Shown: positions 16,925 to 26,042 of the stretch, piece after piece
How positions within the stretch are numbered: position 1 is the stretch's first letter
Layout: every line of letters begins with the position of its first letter
Assembly: GCA_002279935.1 (NCBI GenBank)
Contig: NCCZ01000012.1
Span: 124,001 to 188,000 of the forward strand
DNA: 64,000 nucleotides
Direction of reading: 5' to 3'
Origin: Hyphomicrobium sp. 12-62-95
Lineage (GTDB): Bacteria > Pseudomonadota > Alphaproteobacteria > Rhizobiales > Hyphomicrobiaceae
Notes under the pieces: generated by a model
Database searches by the model: none
Seen by the model: the letters and a program-made list of their open reading frames with translations, nothing else
What the model was told of the DNA's origin: nothing
Program-made: the position numbers and the translations under genes

Positions 16925-18160
16925 TCACGCTCCGCCGTCCGTCGCATCGGACACCGGCGCCGCGACGCGCTCGCTAGCGCGCACCCGCTGGCTCTCCGAC
17001 TTCAACTGCCCACACGCCGCCAGAATATCCCGCCCACGCGGCGTCCGCACTGGGCTTGCATATCCGGCCTTGTTGACGACGTCCGCGAACTTTTCGATCT
17101 GCGCCCAATCCGAACAGTCGTAGTCCGTCCCCGGCCACGGATTGAACGGAATGAGATTGATCTTCGCTGGAATGCCCGCCAGCAGCCGCACCAGTTCCCG
17201 CGCTTCCGCCAAACTGTCGTTTACCCCCTTCAGCATCACGTATTCGAACGTGATCCGCCGCGCGTTTGAAACGCCCGGATAATTCCGGCACGCCTCCAAA
17301 AGCTCGGCAATCGGGTACTTTTTGTTGATCGGCACCAGCACGTCCCGCAACTCGTCGCGCACCGCATGCAGCGAGATCGCGAGCATCGTCCCCGCCTCCT
17401 CGCCCCACCGTCCGATCTCCGGCACCACACCCGACGTCGACAGCGTAATCCGCCGCTTCGACATCGACAGCCCCTCGCCGTCCGACGCCACGTCCATCGC
17501 ATCGCGCACGTGATCGAAATTGTAGAGCGGCTCACCCATGCCCATCAGCACGATATTGGTGATCTTGCGCTCGCTCACCGGCAGCATCGCGCCATCGCCC
17601 GGCGGCGTCGCACCCGGCCAATCCCCGATGCGATCCTTCGCCACCAGGATCTGCCCGACGATTTCCTCCACCTCGAGATTGCGCACCAGCTTCTGCGTGC
17701 CCGTATGGCAGAATGTGCACGTCAGCGTGCAGCCCACCTGCGAGGAGATGCACAGCGTCCCGCGATCTTCTTCCGGAATATAAACGCACTCGACTTCCGG
17801 CGCCCGCACCTCATGCCCGCGCTTGGGCAACCGCAACAGCCACTTCCTCGTCCCGTCGATCGACACCTGCTCGGCCACGATCTCCGGCCGCTCCAGCATG
17901 TAATGGTCCGCCAGCTTCGCGCGCAGATCCTTCGAGACATCCGTCATCGCCTCGAACGTCGCAACGCCTGAAACATAGATCCACTTCCACAACTGATTAA
18001 CGCGCATCCGTTGCTGCTTGTCGGGCACCCCGGCCGCTTTCAACGCCGCGCCCATCTGCGCGCGCGTCATCCCCGCCAGCGTCGGCTTCAAAGCACGCAC
18101 AGGCTCAGGAGAAACAGCGCTCTCGGCGCGCGTGGGGTGAACGGCAACCATCGTCATCAA
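16925..18160 (-). CDS. rlmN: 23S rRNA (adenine(2503)-C2)-methyltransferase RlmN
   Basis: A radical-SAM enzyme that methylates A2503 of 23S rRNA, and A37 of some tRNAs, via a methyl-cysteine intermediate. The 4Fe-4S motif CxxxCxxC appears as CTLTCTFC at about residues 143-150. The second catalytic Cys is in ILAACGQL near residue 382. [15 protein letters not shown] and [14 protein letters not shown] are family hallmarks. At 411 aa it is slightly long because of the N-terminus; ATGs at codons 1, 2 and 4 are possible starts. Confidence 0.96.
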   Translation of the reverse strand: MMTMVAVHPTRAESAVSPEPVRALKPTLAGMTRAQMGAALKAAGVPDKQQRMRVNQLWKWIYVSGVATFEAMTDVSKDLRAKLADHYMLERPEIVAEQVSIDGTRKWLLRLPKRGHEVRAPEVECVYIPEEDRGTLCISSQVGCTLTCTFCHTGTQKLVRNLEVEEIVGQILVAKDRIGDWPGATPPGDGAMLPVSERKITNIVLMGMGEPLYNFDHVRDAMDVASDGEGLSMSKRRITLSTSGVVPEIGRWGEEAGTMLAISLHAVRDELRDVLVPINKKYPIAELLEACRNYPGVSNARRITFEYVMLKGVNDSLAEARELVRLLAGIPAKINLIPFNPWPGTDYDCSDWAQIEKFADVVNKAGYASPVRTPRGRDILAACGQLKSESQRVRASERVAAPVSDATDGGA

Positions 18161-18353
18161 ATCCAGGAGATCGCGGGAAATTTCGGCCTTCTCTCTACCC
18201 GGTTCCGCACGTTCAGGAAAGTGCGCGCGGCACCGCAGCCCCGCCTACCCGCTCGCGCACCCCTGACACATGCGTGATCAACCGTGAACCGCCTTCTTGA
18301 TCCCGGTCAATCGCTTAACCCTAGCTTCTGGCAGGGTCCGGCCGTCAAAACAC

Positions 18354-18395
18354 GGGAGGACGAGGCGGCGGCGCGTCGAACCTCCCCATTGGAGG
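18354..18395 (+). promoter_or_regulatory. Candidate SD-sequestering leader of pqqC
   Basis: Three complementary segments lie just before pqqC: GGGAGG (18354-18359), CCTCCC (18381-18386) and the SD GGAGG (18391-18395). The middle segment can pair with either flank. One fold buries the SD in a 5-bp hairpin with loop CCATT; the other frees it. This is the geometry of a translational switch or thermosensor, but the stems are short and no conserved ligand-binding core is recognised. Confidence 0.3.
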
Positions 18396-18401
18396 AAGCC
18401 C

Positions 18402-19166
18402 ATGAACGATTTCGTCCGTAAGTTCGAAGAGGTCAAAGCACCCTGGTCCATCGAGGACTTCGAGGCCCAGATGCGCGCCGTCGGCCCCGCCCGCTACCAC
18501 GACCTCCACCCGTTCCACAAAATGCTCCACGGTGGCAAACTCAACCGGGATCAGGTCGCCGCCTGGGCCCTCAACCGCTACTGCTACCAGGAAGCCATCC
18601 CGCGCAAGGACGCCGCCTTCATGAGCCGCGTCCACGACCGCGATCTGCGCCGCGAATGGATTCACCGCATCCAGGATCACGACGGCACGCCTCCGCAAGA
18701 AGAAGGCGGCATCGAACGCTGGCTAATCCTCACCGACTGCCTCGGCTTCGACCGCGATTACGTCACGAGCATGCAAGGCGCCCTCCCCGCCACGCGCTTC
18801 GCCGTGGAAGCCTACGTGCGCTTCGTCGTTGAACAGCCCCTCGTCGTCGCCGCCGCGTCCTCACTCACCGAACTCTTCGCGCCCTCCATCCACAAGGAGC
18901 GCATCTCCGGTATGCTCGCGAACTATGATTTCGTGAACGACCGCGTCATGGCCTACTTCAAGCGCCGCCTCTCCCAGGCCCCGCGCGACGCCAACTTCAC
19001 CTTCGAATTCGTCAAGCAGAACGCCCGCACCCGCGCCGAGCAGGACGCCTGCGTCAACGCCATCAAGTTCAAGTGCGACGTCCTCTGGGCCCAACTCGAC
19101 GCCCTCCAGCACGCCTACGTCGAAGGCCACATCCCCCCCGGGGCTTGGCGGCCATCATCCACCTGA
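18402..19166 (+). CDS. pqqC: Pyrroloquinoline-quinone synthase PqqC
   Basis: PqqC catalyses the last ring closure and eight-electron oxidation that yields PQQ, the cofactor of periplasmic methanol/alcohol and glucose dehydrogenases. The protein is 254 aa, the usual length. It carries the helical-bundle motifs LNRYCYQEAIPRKDAAF and IQDHDG, and the terminal KFKCDVLWAQLDAL, which match PqqC rather than TenA thiaminases. I chose the ATG at 18402 for its GGAGGA SD. No pqqA, B, D or E is in the window, so the gene is separated from any pqq operon. A strong terminator follows. Confidence 0.9.
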   Translation: MNDFVRKFEEVKAPWSIEDFEAQMRAVGPARYHDLHPFHKMLHGGKLNRDQVAAWALNRYCYQEAIPRKDAAFMSRVHDRDLRREWIHRIQDHDGTPPQEEGGIERWLILTDCLGFDRDYVTSMQGALPATRFAVEAYVRFVVEQPLVVAAASSLTELFAPSIHKERISGMLANYDFVNDRVMAYFKRRLSQAPRDANFTFEFVKQNARTRAEQDACVNAIKFKCDVLWAQLDALQHAYVEGHIPPGAWRPSST

Positions 19167-19192
19167 TCCCGCGGCATCCTGACCGTCAAAAT

Positions 19193-19216
19193 GGGGGCGC
19201 CCACGCCCCCTTTTTT
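19193..19216 (+). terminator. Rho-independent terminator after pqqC
   Basis: A 7-bp stem GGGGGCG/CGCCCCC with loop CCCA is followed by six T residues, 26 bp after the pqqC stop. Confidence 0.9.
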
Positions 19217-19369
19217 CGTCGCAATGAACGCCAAGTCCCCAGCCGGCAACGCTTTAGCAGGACATCTTGTGCAACGTGCGTCACTCGGAGGGCCCTGCAG
19301 GCTTGCAAAGCCTTAACGCAGCGGTTATGCCCTCCCACCGATCCGCCCCGGCTTTGGCCGGACGGAAAA

Positions 19370-19445
19370 GCCGCCTTAGCTCAGCCGGTAGAGCACGTCA
19401 TTCGTAATGACGGGGTCGCGTGTTCGAGTCACGCAGGCGGCACCA
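19370..19445 (+). tRNA. tRNA-Thr (anticodon CGT)
   Basis: A complete cloverleaf. The acceptor GCCGCCT (19370-19376) pairs with AGGCGGC (19435-19441), followed by discriminator A and an encoded CCA (19443-19445). The anticodon stem CGTCA/TGACG encloses loop TTCGTAA, giving anticodon CGT (19403-19405), which reads ACG. The T-loop TTCGAGT is present. It is flanked on both sides by terminators. Confidence 0.97.
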
Positions 19446-19471
19446 TTTTTCTCCGCGGCCAAAAACGACAA

Positions 19472-19494
19472 CGCGCCCCGGAAACCGGAGCGCG
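19472..19494 (-). terminator. Terminator of the Gly/Tyr-rich gene
   Basis: A 10-bp stem with one C-A mismatch (arms CGCGCCCCGG and CCGGAGCGCG, loop AAA). Read on the minus strand it is followed by a T-rich run. It lies 27 bp beyond the stop of the gene at 19521-19829. A nearly identical hairpin occurs at 32876-32897. Confidence 0.75.
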
Positions 19495-19520
19495 CTACCA
19501 CGCCTGATCATATGGCCGGC

Positions 19521-19829
19521 TTAGTACCCGTACGGCCCGTAATATCCCGGGCTCGAATACCCGTACCCACCATATCCCGGCCCGACGTAGATGCCGACCG
19601 ACGGTCCGCCGCCATAGCCGTAGCCATATCCATAGCCGCGACGGCCGCTGTAATAGCCGTCGTCATTGCCGCCGTACCGGCGCAGCTTTTCGCGCTCCTG
19701 ACGCGTCAGGTGACTCCCCTGCCGTTCGTGCGCCCGCGCGCCTTCAACGTCGCTGATGCTGTCGGCCTTTGCCGGAACGGAAAGGGTGAGGGCCGAAAGA
19801 ACGGCAGCGGCAAACAGTGCCCGCTTCAT
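19521..19829 (-). CDS. Secreted Gly/Tyr-rich small protein
   Basis: A 102-aa protein with a clear signal peptide (ALFAAAVLSALTLSVPAKA) and an AAGGAGA SD five bases before the ATG. The mature part has a charged helix (HERQGSHLTRQEREKLRR) followed by a Gly/Tyr/Pro-rich tail of YGYGYG-type repeats. Similar small envelope proteins are common in Hyphomicrobiales without known function. The charged helix with a Gly/Tyr tail suggests an outer-membrane or surface role, but this is inference. Confidence 0.7.
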   Translation of the reverse strand: MKRALFAAAVLSALTLSVPAKADSISDVEGARAHERQGSHLTRQEREKLRRYGGNDDGYYSGRRGYGYGYGYGGGPSVGIYVGPGYGGYGYSSPGYYGPYGY

Positions 19830-19911
19830 GATGCTCTCCTTCGATTGTTGGTCTCAAAGGAAGAACGCAGCCGCACCCGCTCCGTTCCCGAGATCATCCG
19901 GCGGCATACGA

Positions 19912-20172
19912 TCACTCCTGCCCCATCTCCCGCTGCAAGTCCTGATCGTCGCGCATGCCCGGCGAAACGATGTTCCGGTCGTCCCGCCGCTCCTGCTCTT
20001 CTTCGATCTCTTTGGAGCTTGGCACAGCGTCGCGGAAATCTTCATAACCGGGCGCTTCTTCCGTTCTCGGCGTCTCGATATCGACGGACGGAGACGGCGG
20101 TGGGTCGCTCAAAGCCGGTGAGACCGTCAAAAAAGGCGTTCCAGCAACCAGTCCTACAGCCCATGCTCGCAT
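19912..20172 (-). CDS. Small secreted acidic protein, hypothetical
   Basis: An 86-aa protein. A short signal peptide (about residues 1-22, VGLVAGTPFLTVSPALS) is followed by a polar, Glu/Asp/Arg-rich and probably disordered chain (KEIEEEQERRDDR). AAGGAGA is well placed before the ATG at 20172, which supports translation. It lies between gpsA and the Gly/Tyr-rich gene on the same strand. Not recognised. Confidence 0.55.
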   Translation of the reverse strand: MRAWAVGLVAGTPFLTVSPALSDPPPSPSVDIETPRTEEAPGYEDFRDAVPSSKEIEEEQERRDDRNIVSPGMRDDQDLQREMGQE

Positions 20173-20194
20173 GGTCGCACTCTCCTTTGCTGGC

Positions 20195-21190
20195 TCAATC
20201 TTCCGCCTTGAACGGCCTCTGCATCAGTCCCGCAATCGCATCGTCCACGGTCACGCGGCCCTCGATGATTGCGTGCACCGCTTCGGTGATCGGCATCTCG
20301 ATGCCCTTCTCCTGCGCCACACGCACCGCCGCCGCTGCTGTGTAAACGCCCTCCGTCACCGCCACGCGCGCATCCAAAATCTCAGCCAGCGTTTTGCCCT
20401 GCCCCAGCGCCCGGCCAAGACTCATATTTCGCGACTGTGGCGACCCGCATGTCAGAATGAGATCGCCGAGCCCCGAGAGCCCCATCATCGTTTCCGGCCG
20501 CGCACCCAGCGCCTCGCCGAGACGCCGCATCTCCGCAAATCCGCGCGTGACGAGGCCCGCATGCGCACTGGCGCCCAATCCCTTCGCGTCCACGATGCCC
20601 GCCGCAATCGCGAGCACGTTCTTCAACGCGCCGCCAATCTCTACGCCCACCGTATCGCTCGACCAGTAGAGCCGGAACTGCCGATAGCCCATCCGCTCCG
20701 CCAGCGCGCGGCCCACCTCTTCCCTCTGACACGCGATCGTGAGCGCCGCCGGCAAACCGCGCGCCACGTCGGCGGCAAAACTTGGCCCCGACAACACCGC
20801 GAGCGTTTGATCCGGCAAAACCTCGCCCAGCACATCGCCCAGCATCCGCCCCGTCGTCTGCTCGATACCCTTGGCGCACAGAACGATCGGCTTCCCTGGC
20901 GTTAAAATAGACCGCAGCTGCCCCGCGATCGCGCGCACGTGCTGCGCCGGTGCCACCATCAAAATCGCATCCATGGCCGCCAGCGCGCCAAGATCGGCCG
21001 TCGCGCGCAACCCCTCGTCCAGCGGCACGCCGGGAAGAAACGTCCGGTTCACGTGCCGAACGTTGATATCCTCAACTGTGTCCGCCTCGCGCGCCCACAG
21101 CGTCACGCGCCGCCCCGCAAGCCGCAGCGTCTGCGCCAGCGCCGTGCCCCACGCGCCGCCTCCAATCACCCCGATTGATTCGATGGCCAC
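20195..21190 (-). CDS. gpsA: Glycerol-3-phosphate dehydrogenase [NAD(P)+]
   Basis: GpsA reduces dihydroxyacetone phosphate to sn-glycerol-3-phosphate for phospholipid synthesis. The Rossmann motif GGGAWG is at residues 10-15, followed by VLCAKGIEQTT, LAVLSGPSFAADVA and IALGKNVLA-like NVLAIAAGIVDA. I start at the GTG at 21190 (AGGGG eight bases upstream), giving 331 aa. An in-frame start 42 bases upstream adds sequence not typical of the family. In alphaproteobacteria gpsA usually follows tsaD directly; here an unrelated gene lies between them on the other strand. Confidence 0.95.
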   Translation of the reverse strand: MAIESIGVIGGGAWGTALAQTLRLAGRRVTLWAREADTVEDINVRHVNRTFLPGVPLDEGLRATADLGALAAMDAILMVAPAQHVRAIAGQLRSILTPGKPIVLCAKGIEQTTGRMLGDVLGEVLPDQTLAVLSGPSFAADVARGLPAALTIACQREEVGRALAERMGYRQFRLYWSSDTVGVEIGGALKNVLAIAAGIVDAKGLGASAHAGLVTRGFAEMRRLGEALGARPETMMGLSGLGDLILTCGSPQSRNMSLGRALGQGKTLAEILDARVAVTEGVYTAAAAVRVAQEKGIEMPITEAVHAIIEGRVTVDDAIAGLMQRPFKAED

Positions 21191-21362
21191 CGCCCTATCC
21201 CCTAAAACGTCAGTCCGCGCCGGTCGTAGCACGTCCCCAAGTCCACCGCAGCCGGTCCCGGTCCGCCCCCATCAGGGCCCGTCACATTCCCGATGCCCCG
21301 GGCAGGATAAGCTCAGTACTACGGCTTTTGGAGCCATTTCGCGACACGAAGGCTTGAAACCC

Positions 21363-23027
21363 ATGCAGGTTCTACTCCTCCCATTTCAAGCACGCTTCCT
21401 GCTGCTGACACTTGCGATCACAGCAGCGGCCGGCTTCGGTTGGCTCGCACTCAACCACCCCGCCAACGTTTTGGTCTACGCGCCGCTCTCTCTTCTGGGG
21501 GCCGGCCTCGGGGCCCTCGGGATCCGCGATCTCACGCAAACCAAACATTCGATCCTGCGCAACTATCCCATCGCCGCCCATCTCCGTTTTCTTTTGGAGA
21601 ATATCCGCCCAGAAATGCGCCAGTATTTCTTCGAGGCGGACAAAGACGGCGCACCCTTCCCGCGCGATAAGCGCGCGATTGTGTATCAGCGTGCCAAGCG
21701 CGAACTCGACAAGCGCCCCTTCGGCACGCAGCACGATGTCTACGATTCCAAGTTTGAATGGCTCCAGCATTCGTTGTCGCCCAAGGAACCGGCAAAGACC
21801 GCCTTCCGGATCAAGATCGGCAACGAAGCGTGCACCCGACCCTACGAAGCCTCCGTCTTCAACATCTCGGCCATGAGCTATGGCGCGTTGTCCGCGAACG
21901 CGATCCGCGCGCTGAACCGCGGCGCCAAGATCGGCAATTTCGCACATGACACGGGCGAAGGTGGGATTAGCCCCTACCACAAGGAATTCGGCGGCGACCT
22001 AATCTGGGAAATTGGATCGGGCTATTTCGGCTGCCGCAACCCCAACGGCACGTTCTCTCCGGAACGCTTCGCGGCCGCCGCGGCTAGCCCTCAGATCAAG
22101 ATGATCGAAGTTAAGCTGTCTCAGGGGGCCAAACCCGGACACGGCGGCGTTCTTCCAGCGGCGAAAGTCACAGCCGAAATCGCGGCCATTCGAGATGTCG
22201 AGGTCGGTCAGGATTGTATTTCTCCAGCGTCTCACTCGGCATTCTCAACGCCCCTGGAACTGATCGCCTTCTTGGGCGAATTGCGCCGCCTGTCGGGCGG
22301 CAAGCCCGTTGGCTTCAAGCTCTGCATCGGTCATCCGTGGGAGTTCATGGCCATCGTCAAGGCCATGCTGGAATCCGGTGAGAGCCCAGACTTCATCGTG
22401 GTCGACGGCAAGGAAGGCGGCACCGGCGCCGCGCCGCTCGAATTCATGGACCACGTTGGCATGCCGCTACGCGACGGCCTCAATGTCGTCCATTCCGCAC
22501 TAACCGGCGCCGGCCTCCGGCACCGCATCCGCATCGGCGCGTCTGGCCGCATCGTGTCCGCCTTCGACATGATCCGCGTGATGGCGCTTGGCGCCGATTG
22601 GTGCAATGCCGCCCGCGGCTTCATGTTTGCCGTCGGCTGCATTCAAGCCCAGAGTTGCCATACCGGACACTGCCCCACGGGCGTGGCGACCCAAGATCCC
22701 ATGCGCGCCCGCGCCGTCGTTGTTCCCTCGAAATCCGAGCGGGTGGCAAGCTTCCATACCCAGACGATCAAGGCCCTTGCTGAACTCATCGCAGCGGCCG
22801 GTCTCACGCATCCAAACGAACTCAAGCCGCATCACATCATGCATCGTATCTCATCGGATCGAGCCGTGTCGTTTGCCGAGCTCTACCCAACCGTCGCAAC
22901 AGGTGCACTGTTGTCCGGCATGGCGGACGCGCGGCTGCAATCGGCCTGGGACATCGCGAGCGCCAAAAGCTTTCAGCCAATGGTCTCTGTAGCACCCATT
23001 GCCCCGGTCGAGATTGCCGTCGGATAG
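21363..23027 (+). CDS. FMN-binding glutamate-synthase-like protein, membrane-anchored
   Basis: A 554-aa protein with an N-terminal hydrophobic hairpin (about residues 8-55), then a GltS-type FMN-binding TIM-barrel domain. Landmarks are FNISAMSYGALSANAIRALN, HDTGEGGISPYHKEFGGDLIWEIGSGY in two parts, KLSQGAKPGHGG, VDGKEGGTGAAPLEF and the Cys pair region SCHTGHCPTGVATQDP. This matches the stand-alone glutamate synthase-related family, whose substrate is unknown; it lacks the amidotransferase domain of GltB. I take the ATG at 21363. It sits between gpsA and tsaD on the opposite strand, ends 7 bp from the tsaD stop, and is divergent from gpsA. Confidence 0.88.
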   Translation: MQVLLLPFQARFLLLTLAITAAAGFGWLALNHPANVLVYAPLSLLGAGLGALGIRDLTQTKHSILRNYPIAAHLRFLLENIRPEMRQYFFEADKDGAPFPRDKRAIVYQRAKRELDKRPFGTQHDVYDSKFEWLQHSLSPKEPAKTAFRIKIGNEACTRPYEASVFNISAMSYGALSANAIRALNRGAKIGNFAHDTGEGGISPYHKEFGGDLIWEIGSGYFGCRNPNGTFSPERFAAAAASPQIKMIEVKLSQGAKPGHGGVLPAAKVTAEIAAIRDVEVGQDCISPASHSAFSTPLELIAFLGELRRLSGGKPVGFKLCIGHPWEFMAIVKAMLESGESPDFIVVDGKEGGTGAAPLEFMDHVGMPLRDGLNVVHSALTGAGLRHRIRIGASGRIVSAFDMIRVMALGADWCNAARGFMFAVGCIQAQSCHTGHCPTGVATQDPMRARAVVVPSKSERVASFHTQTIKALAELIAAAGLTHPNELKPHHIMHRISSDRAVSFAELYPTVATGALLSGMADARLQSAWDIASAKSFQPMVSVAPIAPVEIAVG

Positions 23028-23034
23028 CCTCGGC

Positions 23035-24135
23035 TCAGGCCTTTACACCGGCCCCAATCGCGGCCGGAGCGGTCGCATCCAACGGCCATCGCGGCCGCGC
23101 CGCCGCCGTCAAATCATCCGCCTGCCCCAATGCCAGCCGCTCCGCCCCCGCCCATGCAATCATCGCCGCGTTATCCGTGCATAACGCCGCTGGCGGCACA
23201 TGCAGAGAATATCCACGCAACGTGACAAGCCGGTCGAGCCGCGCCCGGAGCGTCTTGTTTGCCGCCACGCCGCCCGCCACGACCAGCCGCCGCGGTGCAT
23301 CAGGCCCAAGCCGCGCTTCCGCGATCTCCATCGCCCGGCCGACCCGGTCTGCCACCGCATCCATGGCCGCCGTTTGAAACGATGCGCACAGATCCGCGAT
23401 ATCGCCGTCCGTCAGGGGCACAAGCTCCATCGCCCGCCGCCGCACCGCCGTCTTCAATCCGGCGAACGAGAAATGCGCTTCCGCCCGCCCCGCCAACGGA
23501 CGCGGAAAATCGAACCGCGCCGCGTTCCCACCGGACGCCATCCGCTCCACCGCCGGCCCGCCCGGTTGCCCGAGCCCCAACAGCTTCGCCGTTTTGTCGA
23601 ACGCTTCCCCCAGCGCGTCGTCAATCGTCGTCCCCAGCCGCTCGTACTGGCCGACCCCACGCACCAACAGAAGTTGCGTATGCCCCCCAGAGACGAGCAG
23701 CAGCAAGTAAGGCGCCGTCAGCCCCTCCGTCAGCCCAACCGTCAGCGCATGCGCCTCCAAATGGTTGATGGCGAGAAACGGCTTGCCCGATGCCAGGGCC
23801 AACGCCTTGCCGGTCACCATGCCCACCACGAGCCCGCCAACGAGCCCCGGGCCGGCGGTGGCGGCTACAGCCGAAAGGTCGGCAAGGCTCTTGCCGCTCT
23901 CGGTCAAAGCCTCGGAAATCAACGTATCCAGGCAGGAAACATGCGCACGGGCGGCAATTTCTGGCACGACCCCGCCGAACGCCCGGTGTTCCTCCCACTG
24001 CGAGCGCACCACGTTCGCCAACAGCCGCCCGGACCCATCCGCCGCCCGCTCGACAACGGCCGCGGCCGTCTCGTCGCAACTCGTTTCAATGCCGAGAACG
24101 ATCAACGGCGAACCCGGAGGCGGAGCATCGGACAT
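23035..24135 (-). CDS. tsaD: tRNA N6-adenosine threonylcarbamoyltransferase TsaD
   Basis: TsaD transfers the threonylcarbamoyl group to A37 of ANN-decoding tRNAs, working with TsaB and TsaE. The N-terminal motif [15 protein letters not shown], the metal-binding [18 protein letters not shown] and the C-terminal [12 protein letters not shown] are all present. I use the ATG at 24135 (366 aa); a GTG 15 bases upstream is in frame. It is divergent from hemC, a common alphaproteobacterial arrangement. Confidence 0.96.
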   Translation of the reverse strand: MSDAPPPGSPLIVLGIETSCDETAAAVVERAADGSGRLLANVVRSQWEEHRAFGGVVPEIAARAHVSCLDTLISEALTESGKSLADLSAVAATAGPGLVGGLVVGMVTGKALALASGKPFLAINHLEAHALTVGLTEGLTAPYLLLLVSGGHTQLLLVRGVGQYERLGTTIDDALGEAFDKTAKLLGLGQPGGPAVERMASGGNAARFDFPRPLAGRAEAHFSFAGLKTAVRRRAMELVPLTDGDIADLCASFQTAAMDAVADRVGRAMEIAEARLGPDAPRRLVVAGGVAANKTLRARLDRLVTLRGYSLHVPPAALCTDNAAMIAWAGAERLALGQADDLTAAARPRWPLDATAPAAIGAGVKA

Positions 24136-24258
24136 CACCGGTCGAACCACAGTAAAAGTTAAGCCTCTCGGCGGGTTTGCAAAGGAGGCAAGGCCGGGGC
24201 TAGAAAGGCGGCCAACAACACAACGCGCCCGCTTCGCCTACCACCCGGAGAAACAGCA

Positions 24259-25182
24259 GTGCAAGAGCGCCTCATTCGCATTGGAACGCGCGGTTCCGCC
24301 CTGGCGCTCGCCCAGGCCCACGAAGTGAAAGGCCGGCTGATGGCCGCCCACGGCCTCCCCGAGACCGCCTTCGAGATCGTCATCATCAAGACGACCGGCG
24401 ACATGATCCTCGACCGCCCCCTGTCGGAAGTCGGCGGCAAAGGCCTCTTCACCAAGGAAATCGAAGAAGCGCTGTTTGAAAAGCGCATCGATCTGGCCGT
24501 CCATTCGATGAAGGACATGCAGACCGCGCTGCCCGACGGCCTCGTCATCGGCGCCACACTGCCGCGTGAGGACGTCCGCGACGCCTTCATCAGCCTGAAG
24601 CACAAGAGCTTCGATAGCTTGCCCCAAGGCGCCGTCGTCGGCACCTCCTCGCTCCGCCGTCAGGCCCAGATCAAGCGCATCCGCCCCGACCTGCAGATCG
24701 TCGGCTTCCGCGGCAACGTCCAGACGCGCCTGACCAAGCTGCGCGATGAAGTCGCCGAAGCCACCTTCCTTGCCTGCGCCGGCCTGCGCCGCCTCGGCCT
24801 CGCCGACCACATCACCGACGCCGTGCCCGTGGAACGCATGCTCCCCGCCGTCGCCCAAGGTGCCATCGGCATCGAGATCCGCGTCGACGACGAAGACACC
24901 GCCAAGATCATCGCACCGCTCGACGATCAGGCCACATCCCTGTGCGTCACCGCCGAACGCGCGTTCCTCGGCACGCTCGAAGGCTCCTGCCGCACACCCA
25001 TCGCCGGTCTCGCCCGTCTCGAGGGCGGCACGCTCACCTTCAAGGGCGAAACGCTATCGCCCGATGGCCGCCGCCATGTGGTCAGCTCCAAGACCGGCCC
25101 CGCAAGCTCCGCCGCCGATCTCGGCGTGACGGTGGCCGATGACATCCTCAGCCGCGGCGGCCGGGAGGTCTTGCAGAGCTAG
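24259..25182 (+). CDS. hemC: Porphobilinogen deaminase (hydroxymethylbilane synthase)
   Basis: HemC polymerises four porphobilinogen units into hydroxymethylbilane for heme, siroheme and cobalamin. It is 307 aa. The N-terminal RIGTRGSALALAQAHEVK and the central GTSSLRRQAQIKRIRP match the family. Cys244 in LEGSCRTPIAG binds the dipyrromethane cofactor. The start is GTG at 24259, with GGAG upstream. It is the first gene of the hemC-hemD-mitofilin-hemY block; hemD begins 5 bp after its stop. Confidence 0.96.
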   Translation: MQERLIRIGTRGSALALAQAHEVKGRLMAAHGLPETAFEIVIIKTTGDMILDRPLSEVGGKGLFTKEIEEALFEKRIDLAVHSMKDMQTALPDGLVIGATLPREDVRDAFISLKHKSFDSLPQGAVVGTSSLRRQAQIKRIRPDLQIVGFRGNVQTRLTKLRDEVAEATFLACAGLRRLGLADHITDAVPVERMLPAVAQGAIGIEIRVDDEDTAKIIAPLDDQATSLCVTAERAFLGTLEGSCRTPIAGLARLEGGTLTFKGETLSPDGRRHVVSSKTGPASSAADLGVTVADDILSRGGREVLQS

Positions 25183-25187
25183 GCGCC

Positions 25188-25925
25188 ATGCACATCCTCG
25201 TCACGAGACCGGAGACGGAAGCGGCGAGGACGACGCGCCAGCTCGAGGCGATGGGCCACTGCGTCACCATCGCTCCGCTTCTCGAAATCGTGACGGCCAC
25301 GCCGCCGCTCGACATTGGCAGCGCCCAGGCGCTCGTGCTCACCAGCCGTAACGCCATCCACGCGCTGAGCCTGCATCCGCAAAAGCAAGACCTCCTCGCG
25401 CTACCGGTTATCGCCGTCGGAAAGAGCACCGCCGCTGCCGCCCGCGAGGCCGGCTTCACCGTTGCACTCGAAGGCTCGGCCGGCGGCGCAGAATTGGCCG
25501 CCCTCATCGCCGCGCACTGCGATCCAAGCGCCGGAGCCATGCTCCACATCAGCGGCGAGGCGATCGCCTTCGATCTGGAAGAGGCCCTGGTCCCACGGGG
25601 CTTCACCATGAGGCGAGCTGTCGTCTACACCAGCGAGCAGGTCTCGCAGCTTGCCCCCGCCGTCCGCGAGGACCTCGAACAAGGTAAATTCGACACCGTT
25701 CTTTTGATGTCGCCGCGTACGGCTCAAGCCTGGTGCGCGCTCGTCGCCTCCGAAGGCTTGAAAGCTCAAGCCCAATCGCTGACATACCTTTGCCTGTCGG
25801 CAGGCGTCGCCGCCGCTCTGCAACCCATCGCTCCGAAGCGGATCGAAATCGCCGTTAAGCCGAACGAGGAACAAATGCTTGCCCTCGCCGCCCGCTTGTC
25901 GTCAAGTTCGGCCGATAGCACCTAA
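25188..25925 (+). CDS. hemD: Uroporphyrinogen-III synthase
   Basis: HemD cyclises hydroxymethylbilane with inversion of ring D. It is 245 aa, poorly conserved as usual. It starts with the typical ILVTRPETEAARTTRQLEAMGH and shows LVLTSRNAIHAL and VAVGK-like VIAVGKSTAAAAREAGF in the first domain, then YTSEQ and VLLMSPRTAQAWCALV in the second. It lies immediately downstream of hemC and 117 bp before the mitofilin gene. Confidence 0.92.
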   Translation: MHILVTRPETEAARTTRQLEAMGHCVTIAPLLEIVTATPPLDIGSAQALVLTSRNAIHALSLHPQKQDLLALPVIAVGKSTAAAAREAGFTVALEGSAGGAELAALIAAHCDPSAGAMLHISGEAIAFDLEEALVPRGFTMRRAVVYTSEQVSQLAPAVREDLEQGKFDTVLLMSPRTAQAWCALVASEGLKAQAQSLTYLCLSAGVAAALQPIAPKRIEIAVKPNEEQMLALAARLSSSSADST

Positions 25926-26042
25926 AGCGGTACAAGCTGGTGCCTTTTAAGATTTCGGCAACATTGCCGTAACCAGCAACCGCTAGGCTCCGCGCGCACC
26001 CGCGCCCACACCCGAAGGCTGAGTCCCCCGAAGGCTGATCGC

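Noticed and set aside
18161..18401. A pqqA precursor-peptide gene in the pqqC leader
   Set aside because: No short frame with the conserved Glu and Tyr spacing of PqqA is present.
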